Source: JANWXR01 sp964608265 (lineage in GTDB: Bacteria > Chloroflexota > Anaerolineae > Anaerolineales > UBA6663). From it: 64,000 bases of DNA. Numbering within the stretch: position 1 is the stretch's first letter; the number at the start of each line of letters is the position of its first letter. The position numbers were made by a program, and so were the translations under genes. The notes under the pieces were generated by a model. That model was not told the DNA's origin. It searched no databases and saw nothing but the letters and a program-made list of their open reading frames with translations. The stretch is from assembly GCA_964608265.1 (NCBI GenBank), contig CAZSNP010000014.1, positions 1 through 64,000 of the forward strand, given 5' to 3'. Shown piece after piece: positions 56,630 through 64,000 of this stretch.

Positions 56630-58921
56630 ATGGCCTTCTCAGCCCTCGTGGGGGCGCGCGTCAAGCGCAAGGAAGACCCGCGCCTCATCACCGGCGCGGC
56701 ACAGTACACGGGCGACCTCAGCCTGCCCGGCATGCAGTTTGTCGCCTTTGTGCGCAGCCCGTACGCCCACGCCCTCATCCGCAACATCGACTCGACCGCC
56801 GCCCGCAGCCTGCCCGGCGTCGGCGCCGTCTTCACCGGCGCGGAGTTGCGCGAGGCCTATGGCCCGATGCCGATGGAGGACGCCGGCAAGGATGAGACGC
56901 ACACGCACTACCCGCTTTCGGTGGAGCGGGTGCGTTACGCGGGCGAGGCCGTGGCCTGCGTGGTGGCCGATTCAGCGCAAGCCGCTGCCGAGGGCGCGCT
57001 GGCCGTGACCGTGGAGTGGGAGCCGCTGCCGGTGGCCGGTGATCTGCACGCGGCCCTGGCCGAGGGCGCGCCGCGCGTCTTCGACGACCTGCCCGACAAC
57101 GTCGAGCATGTGTGGACGCGCAAACGCGGCGAGCCGGACAAAGCCTTTGCCCAGGCACAGCGCGTGGTGACGCTGGCGATGAACAATCAACGGCTGGCCG
57201 GTGTGCCGATGGAGCCGCGCGCCACGCTGGCCGCGCCCGACCCGCAGACCGGCGGGCTGACGGTGTGGACGAGCACGCAGGCCGCCCACGGCATCCGCAC
57301 CGAGCTGGCCAAAATCCTCAGGCTGCCCGAGAACATCGTGCGCGTCATCGCGCCGGAGGTCGGCGGCGGCTTCGGGTTGAAGATCGGGCTGTTCGCCGAA
57401 GATGCCGTGTTGGCGGCGCTGGCGTTGCGGCTGAAGCGACCGGTGCGCTGGGCCGAGACGCGCAGCGAGCACATGCTCGCCACCACGCACGGGCGCGCGC
57501 AACTCGCCGAACTCTCCGCCGCCGTGCAGGCCGATGGCACCGTGACCGCGCTCAAGATGCGGGTGCGGCAGGATTTGGGCGCGTATCCGCGCGTCACCTC
57601 CATCGGCGAACTCACCGGGCGCATGGCCGTCGGCGTCTATGCCATCCCCAATGTTGACCTCGAGATCAAATGTGTGTTTACGAACACCACGCCGGTCGCG
57701 GCCTATCGCGGCGCGGGCCGGCCCGAGGCCGCGTACTACATCGAACGGCTGATGGACACCATCGCCGCCGAGATGCAGCTCGACCCGACCGAGCTGCGGC
57801 GCAGGAACTTCATCCCGCCGAGCGCCTTTCCACTCAAGACGCCGGCCGGGCAGAAGTACGACAGCGGCGAGTACGACAAAACGTTGAGCAAGGCGCTGGA
57901 GATTTCGGACTACGGCGCGTTGCGCGCCGAGCAGCGCCGGCGCCTGAGTGAGAACAGCCCGCGCGTGCTGGGGATTGGGGTGGCGACGTATGTCGAGATG
58001 TGCGCTTTCGGCTACGACAGCGCCGTTGTCCGCGCCGAGCCGAGCGGCACCGTCACCGTGCTCACCGGCATTTCGCCGCACGGGCAGGGGCAGCACACCA
58101 CCTTCGCGCAGATGGTCAGCGATCAACTCGGCGTGCCCTTCGAGCAGATCGTGGTGAAGCACGGCGACACCGCCCTCACGCCGATGGGCCAGGGCACCAT
58201 GGGCAGCCGCGGCCTCGTCGTCGGCGGGGCGGCGCTGGCGCGGGCGACCGACAAGGTGCGGGCCAGGGCGATGCGGATCGCCGCGCACATGCTGGAGGCG
58301 GCGACCGAAGATATTGAATTGAAGGACGGGCGCTATCAGGTGAAGGGTGTGCCGAGCAAGGCGCTGACCTTCGCCGAGATCGCCGATCGCGCCTACTCCG
58401 ACGACCTGCCCGACGACGTTGACACCGGCCTCGAGGCCACCGACTTCTGGCGCATCGCCGACTCCACCTGCCCGTCCGGCGCGCACCTGGCCGTGGTCGA
58501 GGTGGATCGCGAGACGGGCGAAGTGCAACTGCTCCGCTACTTCTCGGTGGATGACTGCGGGCCGCGCTTCAGCCCGATGTTGGTGGAAGGGCAGGTGCAC
58601 GGCGGGCTGGCGCAGGGCATCGCGCAGGCCTTGTTCGAGGAGATGGTTTACGACGCCAACGGGCAGACGACGACGGCGAGTCTAATGGAGTACGCCCTGC
58701 CGCATGCCGATAGCTTCCCGATGTTCACCGTGGATCAGACGGTGACTCCCTCGCCAACCAACCCGCTCGGGGTCAAGGGCATCGGCGAGGCGGCGACCAT
58801 CGGCTCGACGCCGGCGATTGTGAACGCGGTGGTGGATGCGCTGCGGCCCTTCGGTGTGCGCCACCTCGACATGCCGCTGCGCCCGGAGCGGGTGTGGCGG
58901 GCGCTGCGCTCGCCGAGTTGA
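56630..58921 (+). CDS. Molybdopterin-dependent dehydrogenase large subunit (form II CoxL-like)
   Basis: A 763-residue protein. The N-terminal aldehyde-oxidase domain starts VGARVKRKEDPRLITGAAQYTGD. The molybdenum-binding domain follows with PEVGGGFGLKIG, the active-site loop AYRGAGRPEA (the form II pattern; form I CO dehydrogenase has AYRCSFR), GQGQHTTFAQM and the catalytic Glu in GVKGIGEAATIG. It should oxidise an aldehyde, purine or similar compound. The FAD and 2Fe-2S subunits that normally accompany it are absent from both flanks. Confidence 0.92.
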   Translation: MAFSALVGARVKRKEDPRLITGAAQYTGDLSLPGMQFVAFVRSPYAHALIRNIDSTAARSLPGVGAVFTGAELREAYGPMPMEDAGKDETHTHYPLSVERVRYAGEAVACVVADSAQAAAEGALAVTVEWEPLPVAGDLHAALAEGAPRVFDDLPDNVEHVWTRKRGEPDKAFAQAQRVVTLAMNNQRLAGVPMEPRATLAAPDPQTGGLTVWTSTQAAHGIRTELAKILRLPENIVRVIAPEVGGGFGLKIGLFAEDAVLAALALRLKRPVRWAETRSEHMLATTHGRAQLAELSAAVQADGTVTALKMRVRQDLGAYPRVTSIGELTGRMAVGVYAIPNVDLEIKCVFTNTTPVAAYRGAGRPEAAYYIERLMDTIAAEMQLDPTELRRRNFIPPSAFPLKTPAGQKYDSGEYDKTLSKALEISDYGALRAEQRRRLSENSPRVLGIGVATYVEMCAFGYDSAVVRAEPSGTVTVLTGISPHGQGQHTTFAQMVSDQLGVPFEQIVVKHGDTALTPMGQGTMGSRGLVVGGAALARATDKVRARAMRIAAHMLEAATEDIELKDGRYQVKGVPSKALTFAEIADRAYSDDLPDDVDTGLEATDFWRIADSTCPSGAHLAVVEVDRETGEVQLLRYFSVDDCGPRFSPMLVEGQVHGGLAQGIAQALFEEMVYDANGQTTTASLMEYALPHADSFPMFTVDQTVTPSPTNPLGVKGIGEAATIGSTPAIVNAVVDALRPFGVRHLDMPLRPERVWRALRSPS

Positions 58922-58944
58922 GTCGCGCCAGCGCGTGTGACCAG

Positions 58945-58986
58945 CGCTCACAACAAAACCGGGTGCGCTCAGCAGCGCACCCGGTT
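58945..58986 (-). terminator. Terminator of the secreted Cys-rich protein gene
   Basis: AACCGGGTGCGCT (58957 on) pairs perfectly with AGCGCACCCGGTT to 58986. Read on the minus strand it is followed by TTGTTGT, so it ends the 59017-59514 transcript; it may also stop the CoxL message. Confidence 0.75.
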
Positions 58987-59016
58987 GAACAACGGCGACT
59001 TGAGTTGGAAAAGTTC

Positions 59017-59514
59017 TCAGTTCCCGCGCACGCGCTTGCAGGTCACGCACTCGGGCGTGGTCTCACAGCGGAAGTTCTGCCGCGTGTACAGATCACCGGC
59101 CTGCGCGGCGACCGAAGCGTAATCCCAATACACAAAGCCTACACTTTCGAGGTGGCCTTCGCAAACATCGTACACCGGTGTCGGGTCTTCGGTTTCAACG
59201 GTGAAATGCGCGAGGCCGCGGTGATTGAACTGGCCCGCCCACACGGTGGTATAGCCGGTGGCCTCAACATGCGCCCCCTCGACGACCCAGGTGGTGTGCC
59301 CATCGGCGCACGTCACATCGGCGGTGCCGGAGGCGTGCAGGGTTACGTGCGTGTCTTCGGGATGGGTGTGCGTCAGCCGCACCTTGCCGTCGGCGATGAG
59401 TGAGCCGAGACGGAACCCGGTGAGGGTGATGCGGATGCTCTGGGCGAAGGCGGGCGAAACGGTGACGGACAGCACGACAACAGCGGTCAAAATGGCAAAC
59501 AGTTTACGGCGCAT
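59017..59514 (-). CDS. Secreted hypothetical protein (165 aa), Cys-rich C-terminus
   Basis: The signal peptide MRRKLFAILTAVVVLSVTVSPAFA is cleaved after AFA. The mature part is beta-rich (IRITLTGFRLGSLIADGKVRLTHTHPEDTHVTLHASGTADVTC) and has Cys residues at the end in a CETTPECVTCKR cluster, plus two earlier ones, able to form disulfides or bind metal. No family is recognised. It is a single gene with its own terminator. Confidence 0.7.
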   Translation of the reverse strand: MRRKLFAILTAVVVLSVTVSPAFAQSIRITLTGFRLGSLIADGKVRLTHTHPEDTHVTLHASGTADVTCADGHTTWVVEGAHVEATGYTTVWAGQFNHRGLAHFTVETEDPTPVYDVCEGHLESVGFVYWDYASVAAQAGDLYTRQNFRCETTPECVTCKRVRGN

Positions 59515-59833
59515 AGGGCCTCACTTGTGGTCAATAGATGGTGCGGCAAGGATTGTGAATTAAAGCTTCTGTCGCCTGATCTTGGTTTTCCATGGCCCTC
59601 CCGAGTCGAAAAAAGAAAACCACCGGTGCAACGACCGGTGAACGTGGTCCGGGCTGGCCCCCTGTTCAATGGAATACCAATACGCGTCGGTTGGAGCGGT
59701 CGAACGACTTTATCTTCGGGCAATATACTCCTGATTCCGCGGCGCGTGATTAGGAGATATGGGTCATTAACCCGCCCTGCATTGTGCGCAGATGGCGAGC
59801 AGCTTATACTTTCTCCTAACCCGCAACGCCGCC
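59515..59833. other. Intergenic region between the secreted protein and the cyclase gene
   Basis: This stretch is less GC-rich than its surroundings. It holds an ACCGGT-GCAACG-ACCGGT direct/inverted motif (about 59624-59639) and the promoter listed next. Open frames on both strands (59527-59841 plus, 59487-59723 minus) lack ribosome sites or known motifs and are not called. Confidence 0.5.
59782..59810 (+). promoter_or_regulatory. Promoter of the cyclase gene
   Basis: TTGTGC (59782-59787), a 17-base spacer and TATACT (59805-59810). The start codon is 23 bases further on. Confidence 0.6.
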
Positions 59834-62800
59834 ATGACTGAACGCGAGCAACTCGAACAGGCCATCGCCGCCCTCGAAGCCCAGCGCGCCCTCCTCGGCG
59901 AGGCCGTCGTCAACGCCGCGCTCGCGCCGATGCGCGACAAGCTGGCCGCGCTGTCTGCCCCCGCGCGCGCGGCGGCCGGCGAGGCTGAACAACAGCGCAA
60001 GCAGGTCACCGTCCTCTTCGCCGATGTCTCCGGCTTCACCGCCATGTCCGAAACGCTGGATGCCGAAGAGGTCACCGCGACGATGAACGCGCTGTGGTCA
60101 CGGCTCGACGGCGCAATCCAGACGAACGGTGGCCGCATTGACAAGCACATCGGCGACGCGGTGATGGCGCTCTTCGGCGCGCCGCTGGCCCGCGAGGACG
60201 ACCCCGAACGCGCCATCCGCGCCGCGCTGGAGATGCAGACCGAGCTGACCGCGTTTGCCTCCGGCCGGCGCCATCCCCTGGCCATGCGCATCGGCATCAA
60301 CACCGGCCCGGTCGTGCTCGGCGCGGTCGGCACCACCGGCGAGTACACGGCCATGGGCGACGCCGTCAACGTCGCCAGCCGCCTCGAGCACGCCGCCCCG
60401 GTCGGCGGCATCCTCATCTCGCACGACACCTACCGGCACGTGCGCGGCGTCTTCGACGTGGTCACGCAGGAGCCGATCACGGTCAAGGGCAAGGTCGAGC
60501 CGATCCAGACCTACGTCGTGCGCCGGGCCAAGCCGCGCGCCTTCCGCGTCACCACCCGCGGCGTGGAGGGGGTGGAGACGCGGACGATCGGGCGCGAGGC
60601 CGAGCTGCGGCGGATGCAGGCGGCGTTCGAGGCGGCCAACGCGGAGGCGCGCACCACGTTGATCAGCGTGGTGGCCGAGGCCGGCACCGGCAAATCGCGT
60701 TTGCTGTACGAGTTCGTCAACTGGCTCGAGGTGCTGCCCAGCCGCACCCTCATCTTCAAAGGCCGCGCCACGCCCGAGATGGCCGACGTGCCCTACGCGC
60801 TGCTGCGCGATGTCTTTGCCTTTCGGCTCGAGATTCAGGATAGCGACCGCGCGGCAGCCGTGCGCGAAAAGATCGAGGCTGGGATCACCCGCTTTCTACC
60901 CGGCGAGGCCGGGCTGATGCGGGCGCATTTCATCGCGCATCTGGCCGGGTTCGATTTCTCGCACAGCCCCCACCTGCAGGGCATCCTCGGCGACGCGCGC
61001 CAGATTCGTGACCGCGCTTTTCATTACCTCAACGAGTTCTTCGTCGCCGTCGCCCACAGCGACCCGGTGGTCTTGCTGTTGGAGGACATCCACTGGGCCG
61101 ACGACGGCTCGCTCGATTGGATCGAGACTCTGTTGCGCGAGCAACCGGCCCTGCGCCTCAGCGTCGTCGGGTTGACGCGGCCCGCCTTCTTCGAGCGGCG
61201 GCCGCAGTGGGGGAGTGATCCCGCGCGGCACGCCCGCATTGACCTGCGCCCGCTGTCCGAGGACGAGACGCGCGGCCTCGTGGCCGACATCCTGCGCAAA
61301 GCCCGCCACATCCCCGACGCCCTCACCGACCTCATCGTGCGCCGCGCCGAGGGCAGCCCGTTTTACGTCGAAGAGCTGATCAAGATGCTGATCGAGGACG
61401 GCGTCATCCACACCGGCGCGGAGGAGTGGTCGGTGGAGATGAACCGGCTGGCGCAGGTGCGGGTGCCGGCGACCCTCACCGGTGTGTTGCAGGCGCGGCT
61501 CGACGGTCTGCCGGCGAAGGAGCGCGACACGCTGCAACAGGCCGCCGTCGTCGGGCGCGTGTTCTGGGAGAACGTCGTCCAGCGCCTGCGCCACCCCGAT
61601 GCCGTCGTGCCCGAGCCGCCGGCGTACACCGAAGACCGCCTCAAATCGCTGACCGGCAAAGAACTCATCTTCCCGCACGAGGAGTCCGTCCTCGGCGACT
61701 CGGCGGAATACATCTTCAAACACGCGCTGCTGCACGACGTGACGTACGAGAGCGTGCTCAAACGTCTGCGCCGCGCCTATCACGCGCAGGTCGCGCAGGC
61801 CATCATCGAGGTCAGCGGCGAACGGGCCAACGAAAACGCCGGGCGCGTCGGCGAGCACTTCGAGCTGGGCGGCGAACCGTTGCGCGCCGCCGAATGGTAT
61901 TGGCGCGCCGGACGGCAGGCGCAAGACACCTACGCGCCCAACGCGGCGTTGAACTATTATCAAAAAGCCCTCGAACGATTGGCCGAGCGAGGCGACGAGG
62001 CCGCCGCGCCCAACTGGCGCTTCGAGGTGTACGACGGCCTGGGCGTGGTGCTGGATTCGCTGGCGCGCCACGCCGAGGCCATCGAGACGTACACCCGTAT
62101 GCTGGCCGAGGCTGAGGCAGCCGGCAACGTCGTGGCGCAGGCCCGCGCGTGGAATGGGCTGGCGAACACACAGGGCAATCGCGGCGAGCACCGGTTGGCG
62201 CTGGAAAGCGCGGCCCGGGCCGAGTCGCTGCTGACGACGGTCGAGGCCCCACGGGTGTTGACCCAGGCGATGTTGATGAAGAGCCGCACCCTCTTCCGGC
62301 TGGGGCGCGCCGACGAGGCCCTCGGGCTGGCCGAGCAGATGTTTGCCGTGGCGCAGAGCAGCGGTGACCGCGCGCAACTGGGCAGCGCCCTCATGCTCTT
62401 TGGCGCGCTGCATTACATTCAGGGTCGTTACGCGCAGGCCGTGCATTACTTCGAGGATGCGCGCGCGGTTTTTCACCAGTTGAACGACCGCCGGCGGTTG
62501 ATGGATGTCTCGAGCAACCTCGGCGTCATCGCCCACGCGCGCGGCGATTACGCCACCGCCTTCGACCGCACCCACGAGTCGTTGCTCATCGCCCGTGAAA
62601 TCGGCGAACGCGATGGGGAACTGGTCTTCGCCAGCAACCTTGGCGCCGCCCAGGTGGCGCTCGGCGAGTATGCCGCGGCGGAGGCCGGGCTGCGGCGCGT
62701 CATCGAGTTGGCCGGGCCGGGCGGGTCGTGGGTGCTCTCCGACACACTGCGGCTGTCGGCCGAAGCGTACCTCGGCCAGCACAAAACCGAGGCCGCGCTG

Positions 62801-63133
62801 GCCGCCGCGCAACAGGCCCTCGCCCTCGGAGAGAAGGACAGCGTGCAGGAATACATCGGCGCCGCCTGGCGCGTGCTGGGGCAGGTGGCCGCGCAACTGG
62901 GCCGGCCCGTGACGATCGGCGACGGCAGCCATGACGCCCGCGCTTGCTTCGCCGAGAGCCTGCGGATCTTCGCTGAGGCCAACATGGAGGGAGGCAAGGC
63001 GCGCACGTTGAAAGAGTGGGCGCTGTTCGAGCGACAACACGGCGACGCGGAGCGCGGCGCGGCGATGTGGCGGGAGTCGCGCGACCTGTTCATCAAACTC
63101 GGCGCCGAACGCGAGGCCGAGCGCATGGCATAA
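59834..63133 (+). CDS. Class III adenylate/guanylate cyclase-ATPase-TPR signalling protein
   Basis: A 1099-residue protein from the ATG at 59834. A short coiled N-terminus is followed by a class III cyclase domain (about 50-225) with metal Asp residues in VLFADVSGFTAM and HIGDAVMALFG, and the Asn/Arg pair in GDAVNVASRLE, so it looks active. Then comes an AAA/STAND-type ATPase (Walker A AEAGTGKSRLLYEF, Walker B VVLLLEDIHWADDGS) and TPR repeats from about 670 (ALNYYQKALERLAERGD, RYAQAVHYFEDARAVF). It may couple ligand sensing by the TPRs to cyclic-nucleotide output. No receptor gene is linked. Confidence 0.92.
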   Translation: MTEREQLEQAIAALEAQRALLGEAVVNAALAPMRDKLAALSAPARAAAGEAEQQRKQVTVLFADVSGFTAMSETLDAEEVTATMNALWSRLDGAIQTNGGRIDKHIGDAVMALFGAPLAREDDPERAIRAALEMQTELTAFASGRRHPLAMRIGINTGPVVLGAVGTTGEYTAMGDAVNVASRLEHAAPVGGILISHDTYRHVRGVFDVVTQEPITVKGKVEPIQTYVVRRAKPRAFRVTTRGVEGVETRTIGREAELRRMQAAFEAANAEARTTLISVVAEAGTGKSRLLYEFVNWLEVLPSRTLIFKGRATPEMADVPYALLRDVFAFRLEIQDSDRAAAVREKIEAGITRFLPGEAGLMRAHFIAHLAGFDFSHSPHLQGILGDARQIRDRAFHYLNEFFVAVAHSDPVVLLLEDIHWADDGSLDWIETLLREQPALRLSVVGLTRPAFFERRPQWGSDPARHARIDLRPLSEDETRGLVADILRKARHIPDALTDLIVRRAEGSPFYVEELIKMLIEDGVIHTGAEEWSVEMNRLAQVRVPATLTGVLQARLDGLPAKERDTLQQAAVVGRVFWENVVQRLRHPDAVVPEPPAYTEDRLKSLTGKELIFPHEESVLGDSAEYIFKHALLHDVTYESVLKRLRRAYHAQVAQAIIEVSGERANENAGRVGEHFELGGEPLRAAEWYWRAGRQAQDTYAPNAALNYYQKALERLAERGDEAAAPNWRFEVYDGLGVVLDSLARHAEAIETYTRMLAEAEAAGNVVAQARAWNGLANTQGNRGEHRLALESAARAESLLTTVEAPRVLTQAMLMKSRTLFRLGRADEALGLAEQMFAVAQSSGDRAQLGSALMLFGALHYIQGRYAQAVHYFEDARAVFHQLNDRRRLMDVSSNLGVIAHARGDYATAFDRTHESLLIAREIGERDGELVFASNLGAAQVALGEYAAAEAGLRRVIELAGPGGSWVLSDTLRLSAEAYLGQHKTEAALAAAQQALALGEKDSVQEYIGAAWRVLGQVAAQLGRPVTIGDGSHDARACFAESLRIFAEANMEGGKARTLKEWALFERQHGDAERGAAMWRESRDLFIKLGAEREAERMA

Positions 63134-63235
63134 TGGCGGTATGCTTATGCTTGCACAGGGATATCACGGATTGGGCGGCTATGGCGCGTTGCTTGTGTGC
63201 ATTCGGCCTTTATCCGTGTGATCCGTGAACGACAA

Positions 63236-63796
63236 ATGACCGAAGTTGCAACACCCTCAAAATCAAGACTCCGATTCGGCTGGCTGGCGGCCTTTGGCGT
63301 GATCGTGGCGCTGCTGCTGCTCGTCGGGCTGACGATGACGCGCAGCGGGCGCGGACAGGTAGCGGTCGGCGAGCCGGCGCCCGATTTCAGCCTGACGGCC
63401 TTCGACGGCACCGCGCTGGAGGGCCGGTCGTTCGCGCTCAGCGAAGCGCGCGGCACGGTGGTGCTCCTCAACTTCTGGGCCTCGTGGTGCATCGAGTGCC
63501 GGCCCGAGGCCGCCGCCCTCGAGCAAGCCTGGCAAACGTACAAAGCTCGCGGGCTGAAGGTCATCGGCCTGGCCTGGGCCGACGGCTCGGAGGCCGACTC
63601 GCTCGCCTTCATCCGCGAGCACAACCAGACCTTCCTCCTCGGCCCCGACCTCGGCACCCGCGCCGGGCAGGCGTACCGCATCACCGGCGTGCCCGAGACC
63701 TACCTCATTGACCAGAACGGCCTCATCGTCTGGCGCAAGATCGGGCCAACCAATTTCACCGAATTGCAAAGCGTCATCGAGCCGGTGCTGCGGTAG
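63236..63796 (+). CDS. TlpA-like membrane-anchored thiol:disulfide oxidoreductase
   Basis: A 186-residue protein from the ATG at 63236 with an N-terminal signal anchor (residues 14-34) and a redoxin domain facing outwards. The active site is WASWCIECRPE (C85, C88; the more usual dipeptide is GP or PP), and the cis-Pro is in ITGVPETYLID. VGEPAPDFSLTAFDG is the AhpC/TlpA opening. It would reduce disulfides in exported proteins, for example in cytochrome c maturation. Confidence 0.9.
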   Translation: MTEVATPSKSRLRFGWLAAFGVIVALLLLVGLTMTRSGRGQVAVGEPAPDFSLTAFDGTALEGRSFALSEARGTVVLLNFWASWCIECRPEAAALEQAWQTYKARGLKVIGLAWADGSEADSLAFIREHNQTFLLGPDLGTRAGQAYRITGVPETYLIDQNGLIVWRKIGPTNFTELQSVIEPVLR

Positions 63797-63824
63797 ACTC
63801 GGGGCACGTTCTCGCCGCCTGCGC

Positions 63825-63866
63825 CAGACCCTGAGGGTCTTCAGGACCCTCAGGGTCTGTTTGTCT
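63825..63866 (+). terminator. Terminator of the TlpA-like gene
   Basis: A perfect 15-bp stem, CAGACCCTGAGGGTC (63825-63839) against 63845-63859, with a TTCAG loop and a TTTGTCTG tail. Confidence 0.75.
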
Positions 63867-63874
63867 GAGGACAG

Positions 63875-64000
63875 ATGTCGCCCAGGACTCGCTCGTTGCT
63901 CCTTAATCTCGCCCGCGTCGGCCTGTCGGCGGCGCTGCTGACGTGGGCCCTGTCGCAGGCCGGGCTGGAGCGTTTGCTCGGCGTCGCCAGCGCCGCGGAT
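63875..64000 (+). CDS. Membrane protein, 3'-truncated (possible YbhN/UPF0104-type flippase)
   Basis: Forty-two codons are visible from the ATG at 63875, preceded by GAGGACAG. They encode a basic start (MSPRTRSLLLNLARVG) and one hydrophobic helix (LSAALLTWALSQAGLERLLG). This resembles the first helix of lysylphosphatidylglycerol-synthase-like membrane proteins, but too little is present for a firm name. Confidence 0.5.
   Translation, partial: MSPRTRSLLLNLARVGLSAALLTWALSQAGLERLLGVASAAD

Noticed and set aside
59527..59841. Possible small gene before the cyclase
   Set aside because: No ribosome site, no motif, and it overlaps the promoter and the start of the cyclase gene.
60896..63040. 714-codon open frame antisense to the cyclase gene
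   Set aside because: Long antisense frames are expected in very GC-rich coding DNA; composition is Arg/His/Gly-rich with no motif, and the plus-strand gene is unambiguous.

Overview
The window looks like a chromosomal segment of a GC-rich, mostly environmental bacterium, most likely a member of the Chloroflexota (Anaerolineae-like). This rests on recognition of gene families, not on a marker gene: giant secreted DUF11-repeat proteins ending in a YLPLV-type tail, CHAT-TPR and subtilase genes with a sigma factor, a Ras-like GTPase beside a roadblock-like protein, a BtpA-family TIM barrel, a TMEM175 channel, a MoxR/DUF58/DUF4129 cluster, a cyclase-ATPase-TPR giant, and palindromic repeats that run in frame through coding sequence. 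There is one tRNA (Ser, CGA) and no rRNA, CRISPR or recognisable transposase.

Layout. 0-3.6 kb: GNAT fragment, GH20 hexosaminidase, M20 amidohydrolase. 3.6-9.1 kb: a minus-strand signalling operon (coiled coil, roadblock-like/SH3 membrane protein, Ras-like GTPase, histidine kinase, response regulator), followed by a LapA-like protein and a lone HisKA-like domain whose phosphoacceptor His is Asn. 9.4-20.5 kb: housekeeping and carbohydrate genes (GalE, family 4-type UDG, orphan solute-binding lipoprotein, glycerate kinase, phosphohexomutase, SDR, methyltransferase, acyltransferase, BtpA, sulfurtransferase). 20.6-31.3 kb: tRNA-Ser, then a very large DUF11 surface-protein gene cut in two by a 4.04-kb AT-richer island carrying a secreted small protein, three ABC-2-like permeases (one frameshifted at an A9 run) and an ABC ATPase. 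31.4-37.7 kb: a minus-strand sigma factor / zinc-finger / CHAT-TPR / subtilase gene set. 38-42.5 kb: orphan DNA methyltransferase, aminotransferase, lipoprotein, endonuclease IV-like protein. 42.5-48.6 kb: an AT-richer catabolic island (GntR regulator, peptide-class ABC importer without ATPases, N-acetylneuraminate lyase) flanked by a 131-bp direct repeat of the 5' part of the endonuclease IV-like gene. 48.7-53.1 kb: Trypco1-MoxR-DUF58-DUF4129. 53.2-64 kb: dienelactone hydrolase, LipB, epimerase, TMEM175, CoxL-like dehydrogenase, a secreted Cys-rich protein, a cyclase-AAA-TPR giant, a TlpA-like thioredoxin and the start of a membrane protein.

The most unusual content is (a) the transporter/secreted-protein island inside the DUF11 gene, where joining the outer sequences at a shared CCGGCA restores the reading frame and repeat motif; (b) the sigma-zinc finger-CHAT-subtilase set, which pairs one regulatory module with two different proteases; (c) the 131-bp direct repeats bounding a putative sialic-acid module; (d) palindromic repeats translated as extra loops inside enzymes; and (e) recurring -10 boxes exactly 6-8 nt before start codons, pointing to leaderless transcripts.
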